DNA of 64,000 bases from Zingiber officinale (taxonomy: Eukaryota > Streptophyta > Magnoliopsida > Zingiberales > Zingiberaceae). The stretch spans positions 9,232,672-9,296,671 of the forward strand of contig NC_056001.1 of the NCBI RefSeq assembly GCF_018446385.1, given 5' to 3'. The notes below the pieces were generated by a model. It searched no databases and was not told the origin of the DNA. It saw only the letters and a list, made by a program, of their open reading frames with translations. The position numbers and the translations under genes are program-made. This document shows positions 12,151 to 23,894 of this stretch, in pieces (positions within the stretch are counted from its first letter, which is position 1; every line of letters begins with the position of its first letter).

Positions 12151-13352
12151 TGTTGGTGCAGGAAGCATCAGACGATCGAACCTAAGTTTTGATAATGACA
12201 AAGGGTTCAAAGTTAAGGGTTATTCTAGTTCTAATAAGTTTGATTGAGTGTGCAGGAAAGTCCTAAGTGAGTTTAGGCAAGGTAAAAGTCCTAGTGAATA
12301 CTAGGTAGGTGAAAATCCTAATTGTGGCTAGGTAAGGAAGTCCTGGTCCGAGGAACTTGGCGGAAGTCTTAGTAGGTTGAAGACATTGGGCAGAAAACCC
12401 TACGAGTCAAGCATTAAAAGTCCTGGAGGTCGAGGACACCTGGCAGAAGAATGGACGGATCAGAGATCGGACGTCCGGCCGAAAGTCTTAAAGTCTCGGA
12501 TGCTAAGCAAAAGTCCAAACGGTCTTGAGGACTGGTTTGACATCACGTAAACTCTCCTGAGAGGAGTAGGTGTGGACGCGTTTTCCATTTAGGAAACAGT
12601 ACACGTCGATTCAACCTAGGATTTCACGTGAAATTCAAAGTCAGAACCAGATAGTCTCGAGACTGTCAAATTCATTCAAAATGATATATTTTGCTCGTTG
12701 TGCTAACTCTGTGGTGCAGGAAATCAAAGCTGGAAGATTGGCCGGAAAATGGGCATCCAGGGCGCCTGACATCCAGGCACCTAGATTGAGCCAAACTCAG
12801 CCACGCGTGCAAATGAGTTGGCGTGTTCTGATTGGTAGGCACACATCAGCGTCCAAACACTCGAGAGTGGTCCAGGCGCCTGGGTAAGGATCAAAGTTGC
12901 TGGATAGAGTTTCGACGACAGGATGCCACTTGGGGGCACTGGAGACCAATCCAAGCACCCCGAGGTGGCCTATAAAATGGACTTCGACCAGCACCTTAAA
13001 GATAACAACTATAATGATTTAGTCATTTGCGCACGGCTCTCGACGACTGAAAGCACGAATCTCCGTATGTTTATTTGTCAGTATAATTTCCTTTATAGCA
13101 CTTAAACTATTATCACTTTATAGTTGTACTTATTCAGAATTATTAATGGATTGTCCAACGAAAGCAATCGACGATCGCGGGCTTTGAAGTAAGAGTCGTC
13201 AGACTCTAAACCAAGTAAAAAACGTGTTAGCTTTGTCTCTGTTGATTCTTCTTTAGAATTCTCTCTCCGTTGTGTATACTATTATTGATTTACGAAAAAT
13301 GTGAAAAATCCACGAGCAATATTCACCCCTCTCTAGCACTTTCGATCCTACA
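12151..13352 (+). mobile_element. Solo LTR (LTR retrotransposon fossil), in LINE copy A
   Basis: The element begins TGTTGGTGCAGG and ends GATCCTACA, the TG...CA form of an LTR. It interrupts LINE copy A at a point where copy B reads straight through. The flanking pentamers (12146-12150 and 13353-13357) each differ by one base from the sequence expected in the intact LINE, which fits an aged 5-bp duplication. No internal region or second LTR is present, so it is a solo LTR left by recombination. The 3' part holds ATTCACCCCTCTCTAGC, shared with the solo LTR at 22353-23236. Copia-type is my guess from the LTR ends. Moderately old. Confidence 0.75.
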
Positions 13353-13771
13353 ATCTCATTACGTCTAATATTGTTAAACTTAAATTCTATATATTCTGTC
13401 TTTACTAAACCTAAAACCTTTTACTTCTAGCCTTTACTCTTTCACGTGTCTCATCTACTAAAACAATATTATCTACAAACAACATGTATCACGGTACTGT
13501 ATCTTGAATGTGTCCAGTGAGTTCATCCATGATTAGTGTAAAAAGAAAAGGGCTTAAAGCTGATCTTTAATGTAACCCTATCTTTATTGGAAATGTTTTG
13601 GTTAATCCGCATGAATAATTCACTTTGGTCATTATATCCTCATGCATATCCGTAATTAGTTCAATATATGCTACGCTATATTATTATATCCTCGTGCATC
13701 TCTTTTTTCTAGAATTCTCTATATAATTTTTCTTGTGACTCTATTATAAGTTTTTTAATATCATGTGTACA

Positions 13772-14513
13772 CAATGTTATAAATGACAATAGACGGTGGC
13801 GGGGTGGTCAGTGACCGCCTCGACCGCCTAGATGGTTGAATTTATTTTACTATTTTTTTATATATAATATTATAAATAATCATTATTCTTATATACAAAT
13901 TTAGTAAAATATATTAATTTAAAATAAAAAAAGTAATCTAAATATTTAAAAATAAAAATAAAATAATTATATATATATATATATATATATTAAATTAATG
14001 AGATAATTTTAAGAGCTTTAATTAAGTTTATTTAAATTATCTCAATTATAGTTAGAGTTGACTAAAATTATTAACATAAAATTTAATTAAACCGCGTACC
14101 ATGTTTCGATTAGGCAACGAGTTCGATGCATCGCCAAAACCGCACTATGCGTCCGGAAGCATCATAGGGCCTGCGTCAAGGCAACGCGTTCAGGCCCGTC
14201 GCCGGGCTTGGACAACGCATCCGGGCCCGCTGCAAGGCTTGGACGATGCGTTCGGGCCCGTCACCATGCTTAGATGACGCGTCCGAGCCCGTCGCCGAGC
14301 TCGGATGACGCATCCGGCCAATCGTCGAGCTCGGACGACGCATCCAGGCTCGCGTGATGGATCAGGACTTTATCGTCAAGCCAGGCGACACGTTCGGACG
14401 TGTTGCGGTGGTGAAACGGCAACAGCGGCGGCAAAACGACAATAGCAATGGCGATTCCAGGCACGACAGTGGCAGAAGGTGGTGAGTTACCGCCTTTACT
14501 TGACATATCTTGC
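13772..14513. mobile_element. Non-autonomous element (probably hAT-like) with GC-rich minisatellite
   Basis: This block replaces LINE sequence that copy B retains. Its edges are weakly inverted: CAATGTTATAAATGACAATAGACGG on the left (shown here beyond the exact core as positions 13772-13796) resembles the reversed right edge CAAGATATGTCAAGTAAAGG. The left end is loosely like the hAT ends at 7487. No convincing target duplication survives. Inside are an AT-rich half (13840-14090, with an AT dinucleotide run at 13968-13990) and a GC-rich half (14090-14490) that contains a 31-bp tandem repeat. No transposase. Confidence 0.45.
14182..14356. repeat. 31-bp GC-rich minisatellite, about 5.5 copies
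   Basis: Successive units of about 31 bases follow the pattern GACGCATCCGGGCCCGTCG plus a CCGAGCTCGGA-like tail. Starts are at about 14182, 14213, 14244, 14275 and 14306 (this last unit is one base short), with a partial unit from about 14336. Units differ by 15-25 percent, so the array is not recent. Confidence 0.75.
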
Positions 14514-16477
14514 TTTCTCTCGATACTTTTCATTTAGTTGTATGAGAAGATATAAAACTTCTATTGTCGACCTTCCAAACATGAATCTACATTGATTTTC
14601 GGTCACCGTGGTCTCCTTAATTTTTTTTCTATTACTTTTTTCCAAAATTTCATGGTGTGACTCATTAGTTTAATGCCTCTATAATTTGTATAATTTTGTA
14701 CGTCTCTCTTGTTCTTATATAAGGCAACTAGAGTACTTACCCTCTATTGATCAGACATATTTTTTTTCGTATTCAATAGCATATTAAATAATTTTATAAG
14801 TCATTCAATACCTTATTTTCCTAGACACTTCCATACATTTATCAGACTATCATCTGGTCGCTTTTCTATTTTGTATCCCATTTAAAACTTATTCTACTTC
14901 TGAAATTTGAATTCCACGATAAAAATTTAAATTTATATACTTATTTGAGCTACTTAAATTACCTAAGTTAAGTTAATCGCCTAAATCTTCATTAAAAAGT
15001 TGATGAAAACTTTTTTATTTCTCCCTTAGTTGCTAATACTCTATTGCATTCATCTTTAATACATCTTATTTAGATCAGATTTCTTGTCTTCTCTCTCACT
15101 TTAGCTATTCTATAAATGTCTCATTCCTTCTTTTTTTATCTAATTTTCGATATAACCGTTCAAAAGTTTCATTTTTTTTGCTTCATTCAATGCTCTCATA
15201 GTCTCTTTCTTGGCTATTGTATTTTTTTTTAAATTTTCCTCGTTCTTACAGATATATAATTCTTGACGGTTCGTTTTTCCTTACTTTCTCTTTTACTTTC
15301 TCATTCCACCACCAAGATTCCTTACTTGGTGGTGCATACCCATTTGACTCACCGAGTACACTCTTGCTATTATTTTCAACTTTTATACCATCTTATCTCA
15401 TGTCGTATTAGAATCACCATATATTTCACCTAATACTTGTGCTCCTACATTCTACTTAAATATGCTTTGTTTCCTATCCTTTAACTTCCACCATTTAATT
15501 CTAGGAATCGAGTATATTTTTCTTATATTGATACTATGATTAAGGCGTATATCCAACACTATTAACTTATGTTTCTATCCCCCTTTCTAATCATAAAAAA
15601 GTTAATTTGCGATTTATTATTTTCACTTTTAAACGTAACCCGGTGTTATTCTCTTTTCTTAAAAAAAGTATTAGTTAGTATAAGGTCAGATGCTATCACA
15701 AAATTCAATATAGTTTACCCTTCTTCATTTCTTGTTCCAAACCCATAACCACCATACACCCTTCCATATTCCTCATTTTTCACTCCAACATGTCCATTTA
15801 AATCGCCTCCTATTAAAATCATTTTATTTGGCGGAATGTTTTGTAATACTTCATCAAAGTCATTCCAAAACTTTGAATTGATATTTTCATCTAATCTTAC
15901 TTGAGGTGCATATATGCTAATTACGTTCATAGTTTCTTTCGTCATTACTATTTTGAGAGCTATAATTCTATCCTCCATTCTAACAACTCCTACAAAAAAA
16001 ACTATCTACAACAATACCCGCTTCATTTCTTGTTTTATTCTTTCTTGTGTACCATAACTTAAAACCCGAGTTTTGTATCATTTTTTCCTTCTTGTCTACC
16101 CATTTTGTCTCTTGTACACACAAAATATTAATTCTTCTGTTAATCATTGTCTCTACTATCTTCGTTGCATTATCAATGAGGGTTTCTATATTCCAAATGT
16201 TAGACTATTAGTTTTATTATAATATTTGTTCTTATTCAATCTATAGTGTAAGAACTATTGCTTATTTAATACTACACTCAAGTTCTCATGGAGATGTAGT
16301 GGTCCTTACCGATACTTGCAACGCGACTCTTGTATATTTAACACTACACCCGAGTTCTCGAATGTAGCAGTCTTTGCTGAGACGTTACAGTTGAACCTTC
16401 AATGCATTCCTTCCGGGGAACAACCTAGCATTAGCATAATAGTTTAATGGATCTATTCGGCTAATAACCTAACACGG

Positions 16478-17336
16478 TCGAATCCTGAAGCATCTTGAAA
16501 ACCCTTCCTTAAATTTCCTCTATATTACTTCTATCTTATTTGACAAAATAAAGCTTAAATCCATTTTAAACAAATTTGACCAGCAAGAGAAGGAAACTTC
16601 ATTATTCTTCCTTACAAGAGGGTTCTTCCAATATTTTCCAATTTACCATAGCTACCACTGAAAATAGAACCAAAGAAACTGATGGAAACAAAAATTGAAA
16701 ACCCACAATTTAATATATTATTGTAATGTTATTTGCAATCTAGGAAAAAGATCTCTAGATTTTTTTCAAAAAAATAGTTTTAAGATCTTGCAATAGTGAC
16801 ATAAACCTGACAAAAGTACACCAGTAACAATAACAATAAAGGGTATATATATAGTTGTGTGTGTATCTAAGAAGCATTGAATGATCAGGATTTGAAAATA
16901 GAGCAGAACCACAAACTGACATTTGAGGCTGGGTGGAGTAAATTACCAAATGATGAAGTATAACTGCAACATGTAAGCTTGCAGAAGATGATTGGGAAGA
17001 TAAACGAGGGAATGCTTCTGCAAAGTTCATTTGAAGACTTCTATGAGGTCACATGAGGATTTGATTTATGGATGTCAGAAAGGGACCTCCTTAAGGATGC
17101 AAATCTACAATCAAAAGCCAACTAGGTATAGTTTCCACAATTTACAAGGGCTAATGAAATGAGTATGTTATTATTCGTACCAGAATCTGGAATTTTTCTT
17201 CAACGCTGAAAGAAAAAAGAGTAATTTTTGGCCAAACAGCTTGTATCTGCTCATCGCCTACCCACCTAGAAGTCCTAAAAGTTTAAGGACACCAAAGTGC
17301 CAAAGTTTCTGGAAAACAGAAAATTGGACCTGACTT
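16478..17336. other. Intergenic spacer and probable ADA1 3' region
   Basis: AT-rich DNA between the end of LINE copy A and the ADA1 stop. The right-hand few hundred bases presumably hold the 3'UTR of the minus-strand ADA1 gene. A 91-codon minus frame at 17030-16755 has no recognisable motif. I see nothing else. Confidence 0.5.
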
Positions 17337-18614
17337 CTATTCCTCAAATGAGCAAAAACAAATTTTCTCGAGAAGCAGAGGCCAGTTCTCCCCAAGTTGC
17401 TGTGGATTTAGTTCCATTGCTACCTTTAAGTTGTTCATACTAATCGCACACGTATCTTCCACAATTCCAACATTACCTCGCACATGGATGTTGTTTCTTG
17501 GCCAAATACCATTTATGTGCTTTGTACAATGTTGAAGACTAGGACTTGACTGCTTCGCTATTGCATGTTCTCTACCCACTCTCAACTTGATGCATGACCT
17601 AATAAGTCGCTTCAAATAAGCATCAAGAGCATGATTCAGCACGTGAGCTGATTCCAATTTTACATCTTCCAAGCCCTGTGCTTCAGCAATCTTTGACATT
17701 GTTGCCTTCAAAACCTCAGTATGGCATAGTTCGCCAGCATTATGATTTCTCCAATAACTGTCACTGGTAGAAGTACCTGCTGACAAAAATGTCTTTCGTG
17801 CCCCACCAACACTTGCAGCACAAAAAGGAATCCCAAGTGGAGCCTGAAGAGGGCCTCTGAAGGGATCCAAATAACTTGAATGATCGATGTCCTCCTCATC
17901 TCCTATGGATGTTGCTTCTGCATGAGGATTGCTATGTACAGTACTCACATCAAGCAGAGGTGTTCCCTCTCTCCTCCTCTTTACTGTTGGCGGGTAAGAA
18001 TTAACATGCTGTTGCTGCAATGGTCTCTTTAACAAATACAATTGACCATTTTCAGTGGAAACAGTCTCAGCACGTGGTATGGAAGGCTGATGCGCAACAA
18101 TATCTGATCTTGGACTTGCTCCAAGGGAGCTGGGCCAGTCTTTTGTCCTGCAACTATCAATGCCAGTCCTGGATTTGCAGGGTGATGGTGGCAATATATC
18201 CCCATTAGACCAAGTTTGAGGCACTGCTGACGGAGCTTTTGAACCATCATCTACTTGAAGTGATTTCTTTGGTACATCCTCAGTTGGCTTTTGTGCAAAC
18301 TTGCCGCAATCAAGTGGTGGAGGTGTCTTTGCTTGGGTAGCATTCTGAAGGATTGCACGAATGAGATGGTTGTGGAAGGGGATATTCTCACTACCGAGTA
18401 ACGCAATACATATTTTGTTGAACTCTCTCTTGCTCAGCTTCTGTGACAAGAAACCATTCAAAAACCTGAAGTATATGTGTGAACGATCCTGACCGAGGCG
18501 CTTCAATATCTGAGATTTCAGATCATCAAGGTCGATCCAAGAGTTCTTTGTGCCTGGTAGTGATGACGTTGGCTGAGGGTGCAGCTGCAAAGTTGGCAGC
18601 GGCGGCACCGGCAT
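17337..18614 (-). CDS. ADA1: SAGA complex subunit ADA1 (TADA1/Hfi1 family)
   Basis: Single-exon coding region of 425 residues starting at the ATG at 18614. ADA1 is a structural subunit of the SAGA histone-acetyltransferase coactivator in the nucleus. The plant-type N-terminal SAGA-Tad1 region is clear at about residues 26-92: WIDLDDLKSQILKRLG, then YFRFLNGFLSQKLSKREF and HNHLIRAIL. A low-complexity Ser/Pro-rich middle follows. A conserved C-terminal segment has LNHALDAYLKRLIRSC (about residues 325-340), which corresponds to the histone-fold-like part. Length fits plant ADA1 proteins (about 400 residues). Upstream on the minus strand, a CCAGGTACGC donor at about 19115 and a GGTTAG acceptor about 15 bases before the ATG suggest a 5'UTR intron. 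No damage is visible. Confidence 0.9.
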   Translation of the reverse strand: MPVPPLPTLQLHPQPTSSLPGTKNSWIDLDDLKSQILKRLGQDRSHIYFRFLNGFLSQKLSKREFNKICIALLGSENIPFHNHLIRAILQNATQAKTPPPLDCGKFAQKPTEDVPKKSLQVDDGSKAPSAVPQTWSNGDILPPSPCKSRTGIDSCRTKDWPSSLGASPRSDIVAHQPSIPRAETVSTENGQLYLLKRPLQQQHVNSYPPTVKRRREGTPLLDVSTVHSNPHAEATSIGDEEDIDHSSYLDPFRGPLQAPLGIPFCAASVGGARKTFLSAGTSTSDSYWRNHNAGELCHTEVLKATMSKIAEAQGLEDVKLESAHVLNHALDAYLKRLIRSCIKLRVGREHAIAKQSSPSLQHCTKHINGIWPRNNIHVRGNVGIVEDTCAISMNNLKVAMELNPQQLGENWPLLLEKICFCSFEE

Positions 18615-20160
18615 CTCTTAATGAACACTAACCACAGAAGCAACCACTAAATAAACTCATAGCTAGAACTTCCCAACTTATATCAACTCTGTGAGTTCAA
18701 CCTTTATCAGGGTCTGCGCCTTTTCTTACAAATATTATACACAGTCGTCAGGCCCATAACAGCAATGTAGGCGGTAATAAGACGTTCCAAGGGAAGATCC
18801 CTCGAGAAGATCAAGATCGAGAAGCCTGACCCAAAAAGGTGCGAACTTGAAGTTAAATTTTCAACGAAGAGACAGTGAAAACCCTAATAAAGCAACAAAC
18901 TACCAGAATCAAAACCAATTTAACACCGGTCAATCATAAAACGTCTCATTGTGAACCGGAACTGGACGGAAGAAGCAAGAGATGATCCGCACCGGGTCCG
19001 AGATGCGGGAGACGGAATTGAGCAAAGCAGATCTCGGTAGCAAGACGAGAAAACGAATAGACAAGGTAACTCAAACCTCGTGCGAAGAACTTAAAAAGGG
19101 GAGAGCGAAGCGTACCTGGCCTCTGCGCGAGCTACGAGAGGCGGCAGCCGCGTTGGCCTCTGGCGGGCGCCGTTTTAATCCGGCGGCGCAGGTACCACCA
19201 ATCCCACCCACACCTCTCTTCTTCGACGTCGCGTTGAATTAGGAATTGATCGAGCTGAATCGGTCGCCTTTTTCGTTTCCTTCTCTCTCTTCTTACGCAT
19301 CACTGAATGGCTACTCAACCACACCCCAATAATTACCTGCCTCATGATTTGCAGAAACTTCAGCCACAAAGGATCCAGGCGGATCCTTGTTTCTGCGCAA
19401 CGAATGACTCAACTTTCATACTCAGCTGACCGAACCGCCTCCCTACCACGTATTTTAAAGTGGGTATACTTCTGGGGATCGCGTTGGGGTGGAACTTCTC
19501 AACGTTTACTAATTCAGCTCAATCTCTTGTTAATCTGGGTTTGGATTAGTGAGATGCGCAAATAGGGTGCTGACATTTTGTCTCTGTAGAAGGTTGACTT
19601 GGTTGACTTTAAATAGAAAGTCAACCACTTTGACTGTCGCGTTGGTGTGCGTTTGGAGTTGTGGCATGATGTTAGTGAGAAGTTTCAAATGCACACAAAA
19701 CCTATTCTCACTAGTTCACAAAAAAAAGGCACTCCAATGAAAAATGTAGTGTTTTGCATAGTTTTTTATAGATAAAAAATTAAATATATTTATTTATTTA
19801 TTATTGAAAAATTGTTCCAAATCAATACTTATCATATATAATGTAGTTTCAAAGTCAAGTGACTTTGTTAGTTAGAAAATAATTTTATTATAATTTTCAA
19901 TCTAATTAATCATTAAGCATTTACATAAGGATTATATATATAGTAATTGTTTTTTAATACAAAAATTAATATGGTTTTTTCATTGTGTTACCAAATTACA
20001 AGAATAGTATTTCTGATAATATTTTTTAAAAATATGTTATGACAATATCACACGACCGAACATAAAATAGATTGAAATGCCTAAATTACAATCACATTGT
20101 TTATTTTTTCTTTTTTCCTTTTTCCTTTTTGGGTTGAAATTCATCGTGTTTAATATTGCA
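18615..20160. other. ADA1 5' region and upstream spacer
   Basis: The half next to ADA1 (to about 19260) contains its probable leader and promoter: on the minus strand there is a GC-rich leader near 19110-19200 and a likely splice donor at about 19115. From about 19260 to 20160 it is mostly AT-rich with no gene or repeat that I can name. The space is shared with the plus-strand gene that starts near 20.2 kb, so the two genes diverge from this interval. Confidence 0.45.
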
Positions 20161-20169
20161 CATATGATA

Positions 20170-20420
20170 AAGGAGGACCTTTTATTTCTTCTACGACTCC
20201 CGCATCATCTTCCCCTCTTCCTTCTCCCTCTTTTCCTTTCTTCCCCTCGTTTAAAGATCTAGGGTTAGGGTTTTCTGCTTTGGGACTGAGTACCACATCA
20301 ACCCTCTGTAGGAATCTTCAACGAGGTCCGCTCTTGCTTCACTCGGTACCCTGATTCCTTCTAGTTCGGTTTCTATGCGGTTTCGTTGAATCTCTTCATG
20401 AAAATTCAAAGGTGGTGTCT
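20170..20420 (+). promoter_or_regulatory. Probable first (non-coding) exon with telo-box, DUF1644 gene
   Basis: A pyrimidine-rich tract (about 20195-20250, mixed TCTTCC words) runs into AGGGTTAGGGTTTT at 20261-20274, which is the telo-box (AAACCCTA on the other strand) common near transcription starts of plant housekeeping genes. A GGTGGTGT word near 20410 could be the donor. The nearest downstream coding exon on this strand is the DUF1644 gene, whose ATG follows a TTTTCAG acceptor at about 23838. Assigning this leader to that gene is an inference. Confidence 0.45.
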
Positions 20421-22352
20421 TTTTGGTATTCGATGTCACAACTATAACTGCGGTTGATGTTGAATATCATCTAGTGTATTTTGTGATCTATTTGATTGAT
20501 AAACTTGGGTTCTGTTTGATGAACTGGAAATTCAGTCGATGTTTATGTTGGTTCTGCTTACTTAGATACGTCAAGATGAACCGTCTCTCTGTGGATTTTC
20601 TAACTGGTGTTATTGATTATCTGCTTATTTATTCTTTAGGTTTTCTATAAATTGGAGACCAGAGATGAATATTAGATGAATTCTTGTGTTGATGGATTGC
20701 GTGTATGGAGAGTATAATTGGATACTTGGGAATTAGAAAACTAATTTAGCAATTCTAGAATTTATTTATTGATTGAAAAAGGGAAGATCCTTGTTTTCCC
20801 ATGAAGAAATTCTCCTAATATGCAATTGTTTACATGTAGGTAATTTATAATGTTTGAGGAAGTGCAGAGAATGATGTTGTAGTAGTTTAAAAAGAGAATG
20901 AATTGAGATTCTATAATACTGTAATCTTTAACATGTGGATAATGCATGAGGAATGATAAAGAATGATGTAATTCAAGAAGAAACAAAATGAAAGTCTCCA
21001 AAGTTACAATCTTTAACATGTATATATTGTAGGGATGGAATTTGAAGCTTTGTAGATCTCCTTAATGGATGGATCCATTAATGAACTTGGTTTAATAATA
21101 ATACAATAATGTCACATTTTTTATTGCAAAGAATTGCAAGGAGGTAGTAAGCCAGTCCAATAGAATCTTTAGTTCTATTCTTTTCCTTCTCAATATTAAT
21201 TTTTATAGCATTGAATTGATTTATTTTTATGTCTTGCTATGGTTGGAGTAGGAGAGAATTGGAATGTAATATAATTTTGGTCTACTGGAAAACAGTTTTA
21301 CTGATCCCTTGGAGATCAAATGGCATTGTATGAATCTATAGTACTAGTAACTTACTAATATATGTCAAGTCTTAGGCTTGTATGTTGCAAGTGCAGTGCA
21401 TTTTGCTTGAATGAACTGAGTAGAATATTCCCCAACTCTAGGCAAACTTGTAATGTAACATATTTGTGTCCAATTGCTACTAGATATTGTTAATTACTTC
21501 AGCTTCATCTACTTTATCTTTCTCAACCGAACACTATGATGCCATGGCTCAATTGATTTCCAATGAATAGCAATTTTCTGGGTGATACAGTTCACTATGT
21601 CCCAAGAACTACATGGAATTTCTATTCACTTTACAAAGTATTCACATCTTCCTCCCTGCATCTTGTCCAAGTACTGATAGGATGCATGTTTTCTCTAAAC
21701 CAACTTGAATTTATGTGTATTCAGCCCAAACTCCTTATATTGTTAGCAGGCGAGTGATTTCGCACATCATTCTCACACATTGAATAATATGGAGACTTTG
21801 TGCATATATGGATGGTACAACCCTGAAACTAAATAATTTTCTCTGTATTTTTTTTGGGTTTTTTCTTCTATCCTTGTAATTCTTAAGAAGGTGATTCCAA
21901 TATACATCTCGTTTATATCTTTTCTGCATCACACACTTGCAAAAGCATTCTGTAACTGTCACGTGTACAGTTACTTGTTGCAGAGTTTGTAGACTACAGA
22001 TGCTACCTTTTTTTTCATTTTTTTAAATTCTAAAAATGAACCCACCACTTATTTATATCTGACTAACAGAAAGTTAGCCCTATTATCTGAAGAAACTACA
22101 AGATATTGGATGTGTAGTGTTTGTACAATTTGATAGTCTCATCATGGCTGAATAGGGGACACAAATTGCAACTTGCAATTCCATATACTAGTTCCATAGC
22201 CTAGCTTGGTACTTGTAGATAGAAAATGCTTCAGCAGCCAAACTTGGTATATGTTATGTTTTTCATCCTACAAAATAACACATACCATTATTTTTTTGAG
22301 AGAATAAAAATAGGTCACCTTACTATTGGATTCTGCACACATTAGTAGCTTA
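20421..22352. other. Probable 5'UTR intron, no other feature seen
   Basis: AT-rich DNA between the putative leader near 20.3 kb and the solo LTR at 22353. T-rich plus-strand composition fits a plant intron. No open frame of note, RNA gene or transposon end was found. Confidence 0.4.
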
Positions 22353-23236
22353 TGTTGGTACCCTAAGGTAGTTTTGATGTGATCAAACAAGCTAAGTTAG
22401 GTCCTATTGTGTTTAATCCTGTGTCTAAGTGTGCAGAAACTTAGGAGCACAGGATATCGAACAAAAGACGTAGCTAGCGAGAAGGACGACACGAGGAGAG
22501 AGCCGACGGGCTCGGTGCGTCTGAGGGACGGAGTGCTGCGGAAGAGTACGCGGGCGGACGAGAAGGAGGCGCGCGGCGTTTCCGAGGGACGAGAAGCCAG
22601 TAGCGGAAGCTTGCTCGAGATTCAAGAAGGCCGGAATTTGGGTTCGGGAAATCCCTATTTCGGATAGCTGAGATCACCCAAGCAAGAGGAACCGGAGCGG
22701 AAGTCCCGGACCGAGGCGAGCGAAACCGGAACAAAATGCCCGGACTGAAAAAAGTCAACTTGGTTGACTTTCCGAGCGCCCGGAATCCGAGCGCCCGGAA
22801 TCGAATTTTATCCGGATCGCATTTGACCGCGATCCGTTGCGAAGGGGATAAAATTTTATCCCCTCCTGGTGCCTGGAACTCTTCTAAGCGCCCCGAGCAA
22901 GGCTATATAAGCAGTCTTGCTCCCAAAGCTAAACAACAACGTGAAATACAAAGAAACAACACTTGTGCGCTTTAATTTTTGTTTAGCTTCTTTTCTGTGC
23001 GTTCATTGTTGTAAGAGGTTTCTCCGCCTGAAGGAGATTCTTAATGCGTTTCAACTTCCTTGGATTAACAATCTCCCCGGTTGTAACCAAGTAAATCTGC
23101 AGTCTCTTCTTTTTAGTTTCTTTATTATTTTTATGCAAGTGTTATTTTAAGTTATAAGTCCGAGGAAAGTTCTTTTTGTTTGGATTTGTGCAGGGGCTAT
23201 TCACCCCTCTCTAGCCGGCCGCCAAGAGTCCTAACA
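22353..23236 (+). mobile_element. Solo LTR with intact 5-bp duplication
   Basis: It starts TGTTGGTACC, ends GAGTCCTAACA, and is flanked by the exact pentamer GCTTA on both sides (22348-22352 and 23237-23241). Length is 884 bp. The end contains TATTCACCCCTCTCTAGCC, shared with the LTR at 12151-13352. There is no internal coding region, so it is a recombination remnant of an LTR retrotransposon, probably of the copia type. The perfect duplication argues for a younger insertion than the other two solo LTRs. It sits in the probable 5'UTR intron of the DUF1644 gene, in the same orientation. Confidence 0.85.
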
Positions 23237-23894
23237 GCTTAAACCATTTTGGTTAAGGAAATTGTTTCCTAGTTAACCTATCGGATCAGGAACATATTTT
23301 GTCTCTTTTCTTTCAATGCCATCCCAGATATCTAGTTGTTCATTGCTCAATTTTTCTGAACTTTCGTTATCTGATTCTATTTGTAGTATCTAAAGTGCTG
23401 AATTATATGATGCTACATGCTGTCAAGAGCTTTCTTCTTGTGATTTGTTAACACCAAATTGAGCTTGCCTTCGTGCACACTATTCAGATTTTGTACAGGT
23501 TTTGAACTTGATTGAATTTTTCTACTGTAAGCAGTCATTGTCTTGAATGAGGTCATTGCTTCTTATTTTAGAAAAAAACAATAGAATGTCTGGTCCAGGA
23601 TAGAGGGTTCATTTGAAGAACCTGAGTAACACTGGTATGTTAGGGCCTCATTTGGTAGTACTGATCAAGTTGGAAAGATCTAAAATGATTAATATTGTTT
23701 TTTTGTTAAATTTGTTTGGTGGATTCAAGCTATGTGATACTTGACATTATTTTGATGTTCAATCACATCATTGTGTTAATGATTTTCAAGCCCGTCATTA
23801 TTTTGATGTTCAAGCCCATCATTTGTTGACATTTTCAGGCCTACGGTAATGGTTTAGAAAGCAAAAAAAGACAGCCTTGTGCTCCTCTGATGCG

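Larger units (their letters stand above)
7237..16477 (-). mobile_element. RTE-clade LINE copy A, decayed, split by three insertions
   Basis: This reads in reverse. The 3' end lies at about 7237, where CAACAACAACAA is the complement of the TTG-repeat tail typical of plant RTE LINEs. The 5' end fades out at about 16477, short of the CCGCCATGATGACC-type start seen in copy B. It aligns segment by segment with the complete copy B at 49599-52784. LINE pieces are 7237-7486, 11778-12150, 13353 to about 13771, and about 14514-16477. An 87-codon endonuclease fragment at 15978-15715 keeps ISIYAPQV and GGDLNGHVG. Reverse transcriptase frames are broken by many stops and shifts. It must predate the hAT, LTR and minisatellite-bearing elements inside it. 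Confidence 0.85.

Noticed and set aside
20261-20274. Telomere-like AGGGTTAGGGTTTT
   Set aside because: Only two units; better explained as a telo-box promoter motif than as an interstitial telomere array.
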